NCBI GenBank assembly: GCA_035489715.1
Contig: DATHAP010000032.1
Span: 1-37,421, forward strand
Reading direction: 5' to 3'
Length of the DNA: 37,421 nt
DNA from: Actinomycetes bacterium
Lineage (GTDB): Bacteria > Actinomycetota > Actinomycetes > JACCUZ01
The notes under the pieces are model-generated. The model saw only the letters and a list, made by a program, of their open reading frames with translations, was not told where the DNA came from and did not search any database. A program made the position numbers and the translations under genes. This document shows, piece by piece, positions 7,810 through 17,582 of the stretch. The first letter of the stretch is position 1; each line of letters starts with the position of its first letter.

Positions 7810-9222
7810 GTGACGGAGACCACGCCGACGACGACATCGACATCGACACCGACGACATCGCTGACCTTCCCCGCCGGCTTCTCGTGGGGCGCGGCGACGG
7901 CCGCCTTCCAGATCGAGGGCGCGACGCATGAGGACGGCCGCACCGACTCGGTGTGGGACACCTTCGCCCGCACGCCCGGCAAGGTGCTCGGCGGCGACAC
8001 CGGCGACCCCGCCTGCGACCACTACCACCGGATGCCGCAGGACGTCGCGCTGCTCGCCGAGCTGAACCTGGACACCTACCGCTTCTCCACGTCGTGGGCC
8101 CGGGTGCGCCCGGACGGCGGCCCGCCCAACCAGAAGGGCCTCGACTTCTACTCGCGGCTGGTCGACGAGCTGCTGGCCAAGGGCATCAGGCCGTGGCTCA
8201 CGCTCTACCACTGGGACCTGCCCCAGGCGCTCGAGGACCAGGGCGGCTGGACCAGCCGCGACACCGCCTACCGCTTCGCGGACTACGCCCAGACCGTCCA
8301 CGACGCCCTCGGCGACCGGGTGCCGACCTGGACCACCCTCAACGAGCCCTACTGCGCCGCCCTGCTCGGCTACGCCGGCGGCCAGCACGCCCCGGGGCGC
8401 ACCGAGCCGCGCGCTGCCGTGGCCGCCGTGCACCACCTGCTGCTGGCACACGGGCTGGGCGTCCAGGTGCTGCGCGACGCCGGCGTCGGTGGCGAGACCG
8501 GCAGCGTGGGCATCACGCTCAATCTCCTGCCGGTCTCGCCGGCCGACCACGCGTCGGCGGCCGACGTCGACGTCGCGCGGCGGGTCGACGGGCTGCAGAA
8601 CCGGATCTGGCTGGACCCTGTCCTGCGCGGCCGCTACCCGGACGACGTGCTCGAGGACCTCGCGCCGTACGGAGTGAGGGAAGTGGTGCAGGACGGCGAC
8701 CTGGAGACCATCGGCGCACCGATCGACGTGCTCGGCGTCAACTACTACTTCACCTTCACGATGCGTGCGGCCGAGCAGCCGCGGCTGCCGTCGGAGTGGG
8801 TCGGCGCGGAGACCGCCACGGACACACCCGAGGGGCTGCCGGTCACCGCGATGGGCTGGGAGGTCGAACCGAGCGGCCTGCGCGACATGCTCCTGCGGCT
8901 GCAGGACGAGTACCCCGGCACGCCTCTCGTCGTCACCGAGAACGGCGCCGCGTTCGACGACGAGGTGGCCCCTGACGGCGCGGTCCACGACGAGGACCGG
9001 CGGTCCTACCTCGAGGGGCACCTGCGGGCCGCTCACGAGGCGATCGAGGCCGGCGTCGACCTGCGCGGCTACCTCGCCTGGTCGCTGCTGGACAACTTCG
9101 AGTGGGCGTTCGGCTACTCCAGGCGCTTCGGCATCGTGCGCGTCGACTACGAGACGCAGGAGCGCACGGTGAAGGACAGCGCCCGCTGGTACGCCGAGGT
9201 GGCCCGCCGCAACGGGTTCTAG
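7810..9222 (+). CDS. Family 1 glycoside hydrolase (beta-glucosidase)
   Basis: Protein of 470 residues, full length for GH1. It opens with the family signature [19 protein letters not shown], followed by the HYHRM and [14 protein letters not shown] blocks. The acid/base glutamate is Glu179 in TTLNEPY, and the nucleophile is Glu377 in [30 protein letters not shown] near the C-terminus holds the sugar-binding Trp/Glu residues. It would hydrolyse beta-linked glucosides or related disaccharides in the cytoplasm, as no signal peptide is present. The start is the GTG at 7810, 7 nt after a TAGACT box; residues 2-17 are Thr-rich ([15 protein letters not shown]). No sugar transporter or LacI regulator adjoins it, so the physiological substrate is unclear. 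Confidence 0.95.
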   Translation: MTETTPTTTSTSTPTTSLTFPAGFSWGAATAAFQIEGATHEDGRTDSVWDTFARTPGKVLGGDTGDPACDHYHRMPQDVALLAELNLDTYRFSTSWARVRPDGGPPNQKGLDFYSRLVDELLAKGIRPWLTLYHWDLPQALEDQGGWTSRDTAYRFADYAQTVHDALGDRVPTWTTLNEPYCAALLGYAGGQHAPGRTEPRAAVAAVHHLLLAHGLGVQVLRDAGVGGETGSVGITLNLLPVSPADHASAADVDVARRVDGLQNRIWLDPVLRGRYPDDVLEDLAPYGVREVVQDGDLETIGAPIDVLGVNYYFTFTMRAAEQPRLPSEWVGAETATDTPEGLPVTAMGWEVEPSGLRDMLLRLQDEYPGTPLVVTENGAAFDDEVAPDGAVHDEDRRSYLEGHLRAAHEAIEAGVDLRGYLAWSLLDNFEWAFGYSRRFGIVRVDYETQERTVKDSARWYAEVARRNGF

Positions 9223-9262
9223 CGACCCGGCGCGTCCGGTGGCGCGGCCGGTGCCGCACCGA

Positions 9263-9268
9263 CAGGCT
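9263..9268 (+). promoter_or_regulatory. Possible -10 box, leaderless DUF3097 start
   Basis: CAGGCT, one base off TAnnnT, exactly 6 nt before the GTG at 9275. It is weak alone but repeats the spacing seen at other starts here. Confidence 0.3.
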
Positions 9269-9274
9269 GGTGTC

Positions 9275-10132
9275 GTGGACCGCTACCCGGTTGACGTGCT
9301 GGCGCAGCCGCGCCCGGGTCGCCGCGCGCTGTCGCAGGTCGCGGCCGACACCGACCTGGTCGTCGAGGACGCCGAGACCGGCTTCTGCGGCGCGGTCGTG
9401 CGGTGGGAGAAGACGCCCGGCGGGCCGACCGTGACCCTCGAGGACCGGCACGGCAGGCACCGGGTCTTCCCGGCCGGGGTGGGCTTCCTCGTCGAAGGCC
9501 GGCCGGTCGAGCTGGTCCGTCCCGCGGCGGCTGCGGGCCCGAAGGCTGCGCCGGCGCGACGTACCGCCTCGGGGTCGGTCGCCGCACCGAGCGCGCGGGC
9601 CCGCGTGGCGCGCGCCAGCCGCATCTACGTCGAGGGCCGGCACGACGCCGAGCTGGTCGAGAAGGTGTGGGGAGACGACCTGCGGGTCGCGGGCGTCGTC
9701 GTCGAGCACCTCGGCGGCGTGGACGACCTGGCCGCCGAGGTCCGCGGCTTCGCCCCCGGCCCGGGCCGACGGCTCGGCGTGCTCGTCGACCACCTGGTCC
9801 CGGGCACCAAGGAGTGGCGGATCGCCGAGTCGGTGAGCTCGCCGCACGTCCTGGTGCTGGGCCACCCGTACGTCGACGTCTGGGCGGCGGTGCGCCCCTC
9901 GGTCCTCCGGATCGACAGCTGGCCCGACGTGCCCCGCGGGACGCCGTGGAAGGAGGGCGTGTGCGCCGCCCTGGGCTGGCCCTGCGCGACCGCCGCCGAC
10001 ACGGCCGCCGCCTGGCGGCGCATCCTGGGAGCGGTGCGCACCTACGCCGACCTCGAGCCGAGCCTGCTCGGCCGGGTCGAGGAGCTGATCGACTTCGTGA
10101 CCGGCGCCGTGCCGGTGGACGAGAAGGGATGA
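9275..10132 (+). CDS. DUF3097 family protein
   Basis: Protein of 285 residues of an actinobacterial family with unknown biochemical role. Recognisable are the N-terminal [10 protein letters not shown], a small beta-rich part up to about residue 85 ([18 protein letters not shown]), an Ala/Arg-rich linker, and the conserved core [20 protein letters not shown] followed by [29 protein letters not shown] and [10 protein letters not shown]. The acidic residues in EGRHDAE and LVDHL resemble a TOPRIM-like nucleotidyl fold, but this is only an impression. I chose the GTG at 9275 because the family starts at this motif; a GTG at 9239 would add 12 residues. The next gene begins 3 nt after its stop. Confidence 0.85.
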   Translation: MDRYPVDVLAQPRPGRRALSQVAADTDLVVEDAETGFCGAVVRWEKTPGGPTVTLEDRHGRHRVFPAGVGFLVEGRPVELVRPAAAAGPKAAPARRTASGSVAAPSARARVARASRIYVEGRHDAELVEKVWGDDLRVAGVVVEHLGGVDDLAAEVRGFAPGPGRRLGVLVDHLVPGTKEWRIAESVSSPHVLVLGHPYVDVWAAVRPSVLRIDSWPDVPRGTPWKEGVCAALGWPCATAADTAAAWRRILGAVRTYADLEPSLLGRVEELIDFVTGAVPVDEKG

Positions 10133-10135
10133 CCG

Positions 10136-10666
10136 ATGACCCAGCCACCAGAGCCGCCCCCCGAGTCGACGCCCCGACCTCCGGAGCCGACGCCACCGCC
10201 TCCTGGGCCACCTCCCGGCGAGGCGCCGTACGGTCAGCCGTCAGCCGGTCAGCCGCCGGCCGGTCAGCCGGGGTGGCAGGGGCAGGGCGCCGGGTTCCCC
10301 GAGCACCAGGCGGCCGGACAGGGCCAGCTCAGCCCGGCCGACGAGCGGACGTGGGGCATGCTCGCCCACCTCTCCGCGCTGCTGGCCGCGTTCGTCGCGC
10401 TGGCCTTCCTCGGACCGTTGCTCGTCATGCTGATCCAGGGCCCGAAGTCGGAGTTCGTGCGCCGTCAGTCGGTCGAGGCGCTCAACTTCCAGATCACGAC
10501 CTACATCGCGGCGATCATCAGCGCGATCCTCATCGTGCTGCTGATCGGCCTGATCCTGCTGCCCATCGTCGGCATCGCCTGGCTGGTGCTGACCATCATG
10601 GCCGGGCTGGCCGCCAACCGGGGCGAGGACTACCGCTACCCGTTCAACATCCGCCTGGTGAAGTAG
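10136..10666 (+). CDS. DUF4870 domain membrane protein with Pro-rich N-terminus
   Basis: Protein of 176 residues. The first 70 are Pro/Gly/Gln-rich, with repeats of GQPPAGQP type, and probably disordered. The DUF4870 domain follows: ERTWGMLAHLSALLAAFVAL, then LVMLIQGPKSEFVRRQSVEA and LNFQITTYIAAIIS, a long hydrophobic hairpin and the closing NRGEDYRYPFNIRLVK. Three to four membrane helices are predicted. The function is unknown; the family contains small bacterial membrane proteins. The ATG at 10136 has AAGGGA 7 nt upstream and lies just after the DUF3097 stop, so the two are probably one operon. Confidence 0.88.
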   Translation: MTQPPEPPPESTPRPPEPTPPPPGPPPGEAPYGQPSAGQPPAGQPGWQGQGAGFPEHQAAGQGQLSPADERTWGMLAHLSALLAAFVALAFLGPLLVMLIQGPKSEFVRRQSVEALNFQITTYIAAIISAILIVLLIGLILLPIVGIAWLVLTIMAGLAANRGEDYRYPFNIRLVK

Positions 10667-10699
10667 CCGATCGGTCGAGCCGCTCCGTCGAGCGCGTGC

Positions 10700-11920
10700 T
10701 CAGTCGACGAGGTCGCGCACCACCGCGTCCGCCAGGAGACGGCCGCGCAGTGTCAACGCTGCGCGGCCGTTCTCGTGCGCGGCCGGGTCGAGGAGGCCCT
10801 CGGACACCGCGCGCTCCGCGGCGGCGCGGCCGACGGACGACAGGTCCTCGAGCGGGTGTCCCGCGCGCAGCCGGATGCCGAGCAGCACCCGTTCGACCCG
10901 CCGTGAGCCCTCGTCCAGCACCTCGCGGGCGAGCGCCGGGCTCACCGTCTCGGCCAGCCGTGCGGCGTAGGCGGCCGGGTGCCGGACGTTCCACCAGCGG
11001 GTGCCGCCGACGTGGCTATGCGCCCCGGGGCCGACACCCCACCAGTCGTGGCCGAGCCAGTAGCCCTCGTTGTGCCGAGCTCTCTGGTCCGGCGTCGTGG
11101 ACCAGTTGCTGACCTCGTACCACTGCAGGCCGGCGGCGGCGAGCACCTCGTCGGCGAGCAGGTAGCGGTCGGCGAGGTCGTCGTCGTCGGGCGCGGGCAC
11201 CTCGCCGCGGCGGACCTGCGCCGCGAGCCGGGTGCCCTCCTCGACCACGAGCGCGTACGCACTGAGGTGGTCCGGCCGGCAGTCCAGGGCGGCGGCCAGG
11301 CTGGTCCGCCAGTCCTCGAGCGACTCCCCGGGGGTGCCGTAGATGAGGTCCAGGCTCACCCCGTCGAACCCCGCTGCGCGCGCCCAGGCGACGACCCGCG
11401 GCACCCGGTCCGGGTCGTGCGTGCGGTCCAGCGTCGCGAGGACGTGCGGCACGGCCGACTGCATGCCGAACGACACCCGGGTGAAGCCGGCCTCGCGCAG
11501 TCGCTCGAGGTCGGCCAGGTCGACGCTGTCCGGGTTGGCCTCGGTCGTCACCTCGGCGTCCGGGCGCACCCCCAGCTCGTCGCGGACCGCGCCGAGGAGC
11601 CGGGCCAGGTCGCCCGGCGGCAGCAGGGTCGGCGTGCCGCCGCCCAGGAAGACCGTCGCGGCCGCGACGTCCGCGTCGCCGAGCACCCGGCGGGCCAGCC
11701 GCACCTCCTCGACGGCCGTCCCGGCGTAGGCGGCCTGCGAGGCCCCGCCGCCCAGCTCGGTCGCGGTGTAGGTGTTGAAGTCGCAGTAGCCGCAGCGGGT
11801 GGCGCAGAAGGGCACGTGGACGTACACCCCGAAGGGCCGCGTGCCGAGGCCGGCCAGGGCCGACCCGGGGAGCGCCCCGTCGCGCGGGGCGTCCTCACCC
11901 TCGGGCAGCGCGGACGGCAC
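10700..11920 (-). CDS. hemW: Radical SAM heme chaperone HemW
   Basis: Protein of 406 residues. The radical SAM cysteine cluster is CATRCGYC (Cys39, Cys43, Cys46), preceded by FGVYVHVPFC. The GGGTPTLL, TTEANPDSV, RVSFGMQS and LDLIYGTPGES blocks are those of the HemW/HemN-like group. The HNEGYWLGHDWWGVGPGAHSH segment and a C-terminal HemN-type domain complete it. HemW binds heme and delivers it to membrane proteins. It is not the oxygen-independent coproporphyrinogen oxidase HemN, which shares this fold and is often mis-assigned. The GTG start begins MPSALPEGE, common in actinobacterial HemW, and has a CAGAAT box 6 nt upstream. The last 20 codons contain a strong hairpin (10739-10770). Confidence 0.94.
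   Translation of the reverse strand: MPSALPEGEDAPRDGALPGSALAGLGTRPFGVYVHVPFCATRCGYCDFNTYTATELGGGASQAAYAGTAVEEVRLARRVLGDADVAAATVFLGGGTPTLLPPGDLARLLGAVRDELGVRPDAEVTTEANPDSVDLADLERLREAGFTRVSFGMQSAVPHVLATLDRTHDPDRVPRVVAWARAAGFDGVSLDLIYGTPGESLEDWRTSLAAALDCRPDHLSAYALVVEEGTRLAAQVRRGEVPAPDDDDLADRYLLADEVLAAAGLQWYEVSNWSTTPDQRARHNEGYWLGHDWWGVGPGAHSHVGGTRWWNVRHPAAYAARLAETVSPALAREVLDEGSRRVERVLLGIRLRAGHPLEDLSSVGRAAAERAVSEGLLDPAAHENGRAALTLRGRLLADAVVRDLVD
10739..10770 (+). terminator. Candidate terminator inside the convergent hemW 3' end
   Basis: Perfect 12-bp stem (10739-10750 with 10759-10770) and an 8-nt loop, followed by TTCTCG on the plus strand. It lies 73 nt past the DUF4870 stop, within the last codons of hemW on the other strand. 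The U-tract is short, so efficiency is uncertain. Confidence 0.45.
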
Positions 11921-11926
11921 CCGCCC

Positions 11927-11932
11927 ATTCTG
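11927..11932 (-). promoter_or_regulatory. Predicted -10 box, leaderless hemW start
   Basis: CAGAAT on the minus strand, 6 nt before the GTG at 11920. It differs from TAGAAT by one base, and there is no Shine-Dalgarno. Confidence 0.45.
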
Positions 11933-11956
11933 CGTCGGTGCCCGGAACCGGCGGGC

Positions 11957-13786
11957 TCAGCCCCGGGAGTACATCGCGTCGAGAAGGTCGCGGTGCTTGT
12001 CCTCCACGACCCGGCGCTTGACCTTGAGGCTCGGCGTGAGCTCGCCGGCCTCGATGGAGAGGTCGTGGTCGAGGATGCGGAAGTCCTTGACCGTCTCCCA
12101 GCGGTTGATCTTGGCGTTGACCGCCTCGACCGCGCCGGCCACCTCGGCGTGCACGTCGGGGTGCTGGCTGAGCACGGCGTAGTCGCCGGTAAGGCTGCGG
12201 TGGTGGGCCCAGCTGGCCAGCGCGTCAGGGTCGAGCGTGACCAGCGCCGTGCAGTAGTTGCGGCCGTCGCCGTGGACGACGATCTGGCTGGCGAGGGCGC
12301 ACTCGCCCTTGAAGATGACCTCGATCACCTGCGGTGCGACGTACTTGCCGCCGGAAGTCTTGATCATGTCCTTCTTGCGGTCGGTGATCCGCAGGAAGCG
12401 ACCGTCCTCGAGCTGGCCGATGTCACCGGTGTGCAGCCAGCCGTCGGCGTCGAGCGCCTCGGCGGTCTGCTCGGGCAGGTTGTGGTAGCCCTGCATGACG
12501 CCGGGGCCGCGCAGCAGCACCTCGCCGTCCTCGGCGATGCGGACCTCGGTCTTCGGGAACGGGATCCCAACGGTGCCGAACCGGTAGTCCGCCGGCCGGT
12601 TGACGAAGGTGCCGGCGCTGGTCTCGGTGAGGCCGTAGCCCTCGAGGATGAGGATGTCGGCGGCGTGGAAGAACAGCGCGATGTCGCGGGACAGCGCGGC
12701 GCTGCCGGACACCAGGAACCGCAGGTTGCCGCCGAAACGGGCGCGCAGCTTGGAGAAGACCAGCTTGTCGGCGACGGCGTGCTTGGCCTTGAGCAGGCCG
12801 CCGGGCTCCTTGCCGGCCAGCCGCAGCGCCGATACCTCCTGGCCGACGCCCATCGCCCAGCGGAAGATCTTGAGCTTGACGCCGCCCTCGTCCTCGGCCA
12901 TGGTCACGACCCGGCCGTACACCTTCTCGAAGATCCGCGGCGCAGCCGCCATGAAGGTCGGCGCGACGACGGCCAGGTTGTCGATGATCTTGTCGACCCG
13001 GCCGTCCACCGCGGCCGACGAGCCGGTCGCGAGCTGGGCGGCGAGCAGGACCTTGCCGAAGGAGTGCGACAGCGGCAGCCAGAGGTACTGCACGTCGTCA
13101 GAGGTCAGCAGCCCGGTCTCGTCGACGGCGACGCCCTCGTAGACCCAGCAGTCGTGCGGCAGCCGGACGCCCTTCGGGCGGCCGGTCGTGCCCGACGTGT
13201 AGATCAAGGTCGCGAGGTGCTCGGGACGCGTCGCGTCGACGCGGTCGGTCACCGCCGTGGGGTTCTGCGCGAGCAGATCGGTGCCGAGGGCGGCCAGGTC
13301 GTCGAGGCTGACCACCCAGTCGCCGTCGGGGGTGCCGTCGAACGTCACGACCTTGGCGAGGTCGGGCAGCTTGTCGCGCTGCTGGCGCAGCTTCTCGACC
13401 TGGGCGTCGTCCTCGGCGAACGCGATGCGGGTGCCGGAATCGGCGAGGATGTAGGCCACGTCCTCAGGGTTGGTCGTCGGGTAGACCGTGGTGGTGGCGG
13501 CGCCGGCGCACAGGATCGCGAAGTCGGCCAGCACCCAGTCGACCCGCGTCGACGACAGGATCGCGATCCGCTGCTCCGGCTCGATGCCCATGGCCACCAG
13601 CCCGGCCGCGAGCGCGGTCACCCGCTCCCCGGCCTGGCCCCAGGTCATGCGCTCCCACGAGTCGCCCACCGGCCGTCGGTAGGCCTCGCCACCTGGGGTC
13701 GCCGCCACCCGGTCGAGGAACATCCGGCCGACCGACGGCGGCCTGCCGTCGATGCCCGTCGTCTGGTTCGTTGCCGATCCGGTCAC
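11957..13786 (-). CDS. Long-chain fatty acid--CoA ligase (AMP-forming)
   Basis: Protein of 609 residues of the ANL adenylating superfamily, FadD15-like long-chain acyl-CoA synthetase group. The phosphate-binding loop is YTSGTTGRPKGV (196-207). LEGYGLTETSAGTF is the A5 block, GWLHTGDIGQL the A7 aspartate region and RKKDMIKTSGGKYVAPQ the hinge/A8. The C-terminal catalytic lysine region is LTPSLKVKRR, around residue 588. It forms acyl-AMP, then acyl-CoA, from fatty acid, ATP and CoA, for beta-oxidation or lipid synthesis. The GTG start has GGAGGG 7 nt upstream. It lies between a MOSC protein and hemW on the same strand; an AMP-ligase near lepA/hemW is common in actinobacteria, with no known functional link. 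Confidence 0.93.
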   Translation of the reverse strand: MTGSATNQTTGIDGRPPSVGRMFLDRVAATPGGEAYRRPVGDSWERMTWGQAGERVTALAAGLVAMGIEPEQRIAILSSTRVDWVLADFAILCAGAATTTVYPTTNPEDVAYILADSGTRIAFAEDDAQVEKLRQQRDKLPDLAKVVTFDGTPDGDWVVSLDDLAALGTDLLAQNPTAVTDRVDATRPEHLATLIYTSGTTGRPKGVRLPHDCWVYEGVAVDETGLLTSDDVQYLWLPLSHSFGKVLLAAQLATGSSAAVDGRVDKIIDNLAVVAPTFMAAAPRIFEKVYGRVVTMAEDEGGVKLKIFRWAMGVGQEVSALRLAGKEPGGLLKAKHAVADKLVFSKLRARFGGNLRFLVSGSAALSRDIALFFHAADILILEGYGLTETSAGTFVNRPADYRFGTVGIPFPKTEVRIAEDGEVLLRGPGVMQGYHNLPEQTAEALDADGWLHTGDIGQLEDGRFLRITDRKKDMIKTSGGKYVAPQVIEVIFKGECALASQIVVHGDGRNYCTALVTLDPDALASWAHHRSLTGDYAVLSQHPDVHAEVAGAVEAVNAKINRWETVKDFRILDHDLSIEAGELTPSLKVKRRVVEDKHRDLLDAMYSRG

Positions 13787-13868
13787 GCCGCAGCCCTCCG
13801 ACTCGTCATCCCCGTATGACTTTCGACGACGCTATCGGCTCCCGCACAGAGTCGCAGGTCCTTGACTG

Positions 13869-14546
13869 TCAGCCGGGCGTGCTGGCCCGGGCGGCGAGGT
13901 CGCGGCGGATGGCAGCGGCCAGGGTCACCTCGAGGTCGGGCTGCTCGTCCAGCAGCCGTTCGAGGACGGCCGCGGAGGTCAGGCGCAGTGCGAACGTGTC
14001 GCTGATCGTCACCCCGTGCCCGGGCCGGTGCACCACCTCGATCCGGTCACCGGAACCGACGGTGCCCTCGGACAGCACGCGCAAGTAGGCGCCCGGGGCC
14101 CCGTAGGCGTAGAACCGCTTGACCCAGTGCGGCTCGTCCATCCAGCCCTGGAACGTCTTGCACGGGATCCGCGGGCTGGCGACCTCGAGCACCAGACCGT
14201 CCGAGCCCACCCGCCAGTGGTCACCGATCACCGCGTGGGTGAGGTCGACGCCGTACGTCGTCAGGTTCTCGCCGAACGTCCCGCCGGGGAGGGCCCGGCC
14301 CAGCTCGCGGGACCAGGCGTCCAGGTCTTCCCTGGCGTAGGCGTAGACCGCCTTGTCGCGCCCACCATGGTTCTTGGTGTCGATGATCCGGTCGCCGGCC
14401 ACGCCGACGAGGGTGTCGACCGCCCGCCGGCCGGGGACCGGTCGCTTGTCGATGGCGGTCGTGTCGAGGTCGCCGAGGGCGTCGGGGATGACGGCATGGA
14501 CGACGTTGACGGACTCGACCGTCGCCGCCGCGGTGGGCATGTGCAC
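13869..14546 (-). CDS. MOSC domain protein (YiiM-like)
   Basis: Protein of 225 residues. The MOSC fold is shown by TAIDKRPVPGRRAV, the highly conserved NHGGRDKAVYAYAREDL block, GGTFGENLTTYGVDL and SPRIPCKTFQGW. Cys129 in that last block is the invariant cysteine presumed to carry sulfur or contact the molybdenum cofactor. A 3-alpha C-terminal extension (ISDTFALRL to the end) is of the YiiM type. YiiM-like proteins take part in detoxifying N-hydroxylated bases; applying this here is inference. The start GTG at 14546 lies 6 nt after TAGCCT; an ATG two codons later is the alternative. It is 36 nt downstream of lepA. Confidence 0.9.
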   Translation of the reverse strand: MHMPTAAATVESVNVVHAVIPDALGDLDTTAIDKRPVPGRRAVDTLVGVAGDRIIDTKNHGGRDKAVYAYAREDLDAWSRELGRALPGGTFGENLTTYGVDLTHAVIGDHWRVGSDGLVLEVASPRIPCKTFQGWMDEPHWVKRFYAYGAPGAYLRVLSEGTVGSGDRIEVVHRPGHGVTISDTFALRLTSAAVLERLLDEQPDLEVTLAAAIRRDLAARASTPG

Positions 14547-14552
14547 CCGCCG

Positions 14553-14558
14553 AGGCTA
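14553..14558 (-). promoter_or_regulatory. Predicted -10 box, leaderless MOSC gene start
   Basis: TAGCCT on the minus strand, 6 nt before the GTG at 14546. It lies in the 36-nt gap after lepA, so the MOSC gene may have its own promoter. Confidence 0.45.
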
Positions 14559-14582
14559 CCCAGCGGAGGCTGGTGCGGCGCC

Positions 14583-16448
<1,866 letters not shown>

Positions 16449-16575
16449 GCAGGGTCCAATGCTTCGGGTTGAGGATCGTCCAGCGGTACGTCCGGACGTC
16501 CGCCCATCATCCCACGCTGCTGGTCGCCGCCCCGCGTGCGCGGAACCCGGTGGCTCGCCCCGGCGGTCGCTCCCC

Positions 16576-16581
16576 CATGAT
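16576..16581 (+). promoter_or_regulatory. Possible -10 box, leaderless APH-fold gene
   Basis: CATGAT, 6 nt before the ATG at 16588. It is one base off TAnnnT. GAGGG directly abuts the ATG and is too close to act as a ribosome site. Confidence 0.35.
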
Positions 16582-16587
16582 CGAGGG

Positions 16588-17550
16588 ATGGGCGACAAGG
16601 CCCCGGTAGCAGCCGGTCGGCGCATCGACTGGGCAGGGCTGCCAGAGGCGGTCCGCGGGTTCGTCGAGGAGTCGCTGGGCTCCCCGGTCGTCGCGGCGCG
16701 CACCCAGAGCGGCGGCTTCTCCCCCGGAGTCGCCGCCCGGCTGACCGCGGCCGACGGGAGCGCCGCCTTCGTCAAGGCCTGCGGTACGTCGCTGAACCCG
16801 GATTCGCCACGACTGCACCGGGCCGAGATCCATGCGCTCCGCCTCGTGCCCGCGTCACTGCCCCGGCCTGAGCTGCTGGCGGCGTACGACGACGCGGACT
16901 GGGTGGCGATGCTTCTCGAGGACGTCGACGGCCGGCACCCCGCGCTGCCGTGGTCCGCCGATGACGCCGCGGCCACGACCGCCGCTCTCAGCCTGCTGGC
17001 GGCGGCAACCGGAGACGTCGGGCTGCCCACGTTCGCCGAGACGGCGGAGCTGCTCACCGGCTGGGACGCGGTCGCGGCCGAGCCGGAGGGGGTAGCTCCT
17101 GAGCTGTTGGCCCGCCTGCCGGAGATGCTCGACCTGCAGGGCCGCGCCCAGGAGGTCACGGCCGGCTCGGCGCTGGTGCACTGGGACGCGCGCAGCGACA
17201 ACGTGCTGCTGCGCCAGGGCGAAGCGGTGCTGGTCGACTGGGCGTGGGCCTGCCGCGGCGCCACGTGGCTGGACACGCTGCTGCTCGCGGTGGACTTCGT
17301 CGTCCAGGGCGGGCCGGACCCGGACGGGTACCTGCGCTCGACCGCGGTGACCGCCGCAGCCGACCCGACCGACCTGCGGGCGGTGGTCGCGACGATGGTC
17401 GGCTTCTGGGTCGACCGCGCGCGGCGGCCCGCGCCGCCGGGACTGCCGACGATCCGCGCGTGGCAGGCGCATTGCGCACGGCACACGCAGGACTGGCTGT
17501 CGACCAGCACCGTGCTCGCTGCGGACGCACGAAGGCCCCGGCAGGGCTGA
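16588..17550 (+). CDS. Phosphotransferase of the APH fold
   Basis: Protein of 320 residues with the kinase-like fold. The N-lobe has a glycine-containing turn ([14 protein letters not shown]) and Lys63 in AFVKACG, the ATP-contacting lysine. The catalytic loop is [13 protein letters not shown] (His198, Asp200, Asn205), and the metal-binding aspartate is in [11 protein letters not shown] (Asp217). All key residues are present, so it is probably active. The family includes antibiotic, choline and sugar kinases; nothing here identifies the substrate, and calling it a resistance gene would go too far. Its stop codon is in the loop of the terminator hairpin shared with the convergent S8 protease gene. 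Confidence 0.85.
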   Translation: MGDKAPVAAGRRIDWAGLPEAVRGFVEESLGSPVVAARTQSGGFSPGVAARLTAADGSAAFVKACGTSLNPDSPRLHRAEIHALRLVPASLPRPELLAAYDDADWVAMLLEDVDGRHPALPWSADDAAATTAALSLLAAATGDVGLPTFAETAELLTGWDAVAAEPEGVAPELLARLPEMLDLQGRAQEVTAGSALVHWDARSDNVLLRQGEAVLVDWAWACRGATWLDTLLLAVDFVVQGGPDPDGYLRSTAVTAAADPTDLRAVVATMVGFWVDRARRPAPPGLPTIRAWQAHCARHTQDWLSTSTVLAADARRPRQG

Positions 17551-17562
17551 CCTGCCGGGGCC
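17534..17562. terminator. Bidirectional terminator between APH-fold and S8 protease genes
   Basis: Perfect 12-bp GC stem (17534-17545 with 17551-17562) around the loop GCTGA. The loop includes the TGA of the plus-strand gene. It is convergent with the S8 protease ending at 17583. It has no long U-tract, as is usual in actinobacteria. Confidence 0.8.
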
Positions 17563-17582
17563 CCCGTCGTGCATCGTGCGGC

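Noticed and set aside
16488-16499. Palindrome ACGTCCGGACGT between lepA and the APH-fold gene
   Set aside because: A single 12-bp palindrome in GC-rich sequence without a second copy or clear promoter overlap. It may be chance.
16449-17510. N-terminal extension of lepA of more than 350 residues in the same frame
   Set aside because: It runs antisense through the APH-fold kinase, whose catalytic residues are intact. LepA homology begins shortly after 16448.
16588-17550. Aminoglycoside resistance gene
   Set aside because: The APH fold covers many small-molecule kinases, and nothing in the sequence or context points to antibiotics.
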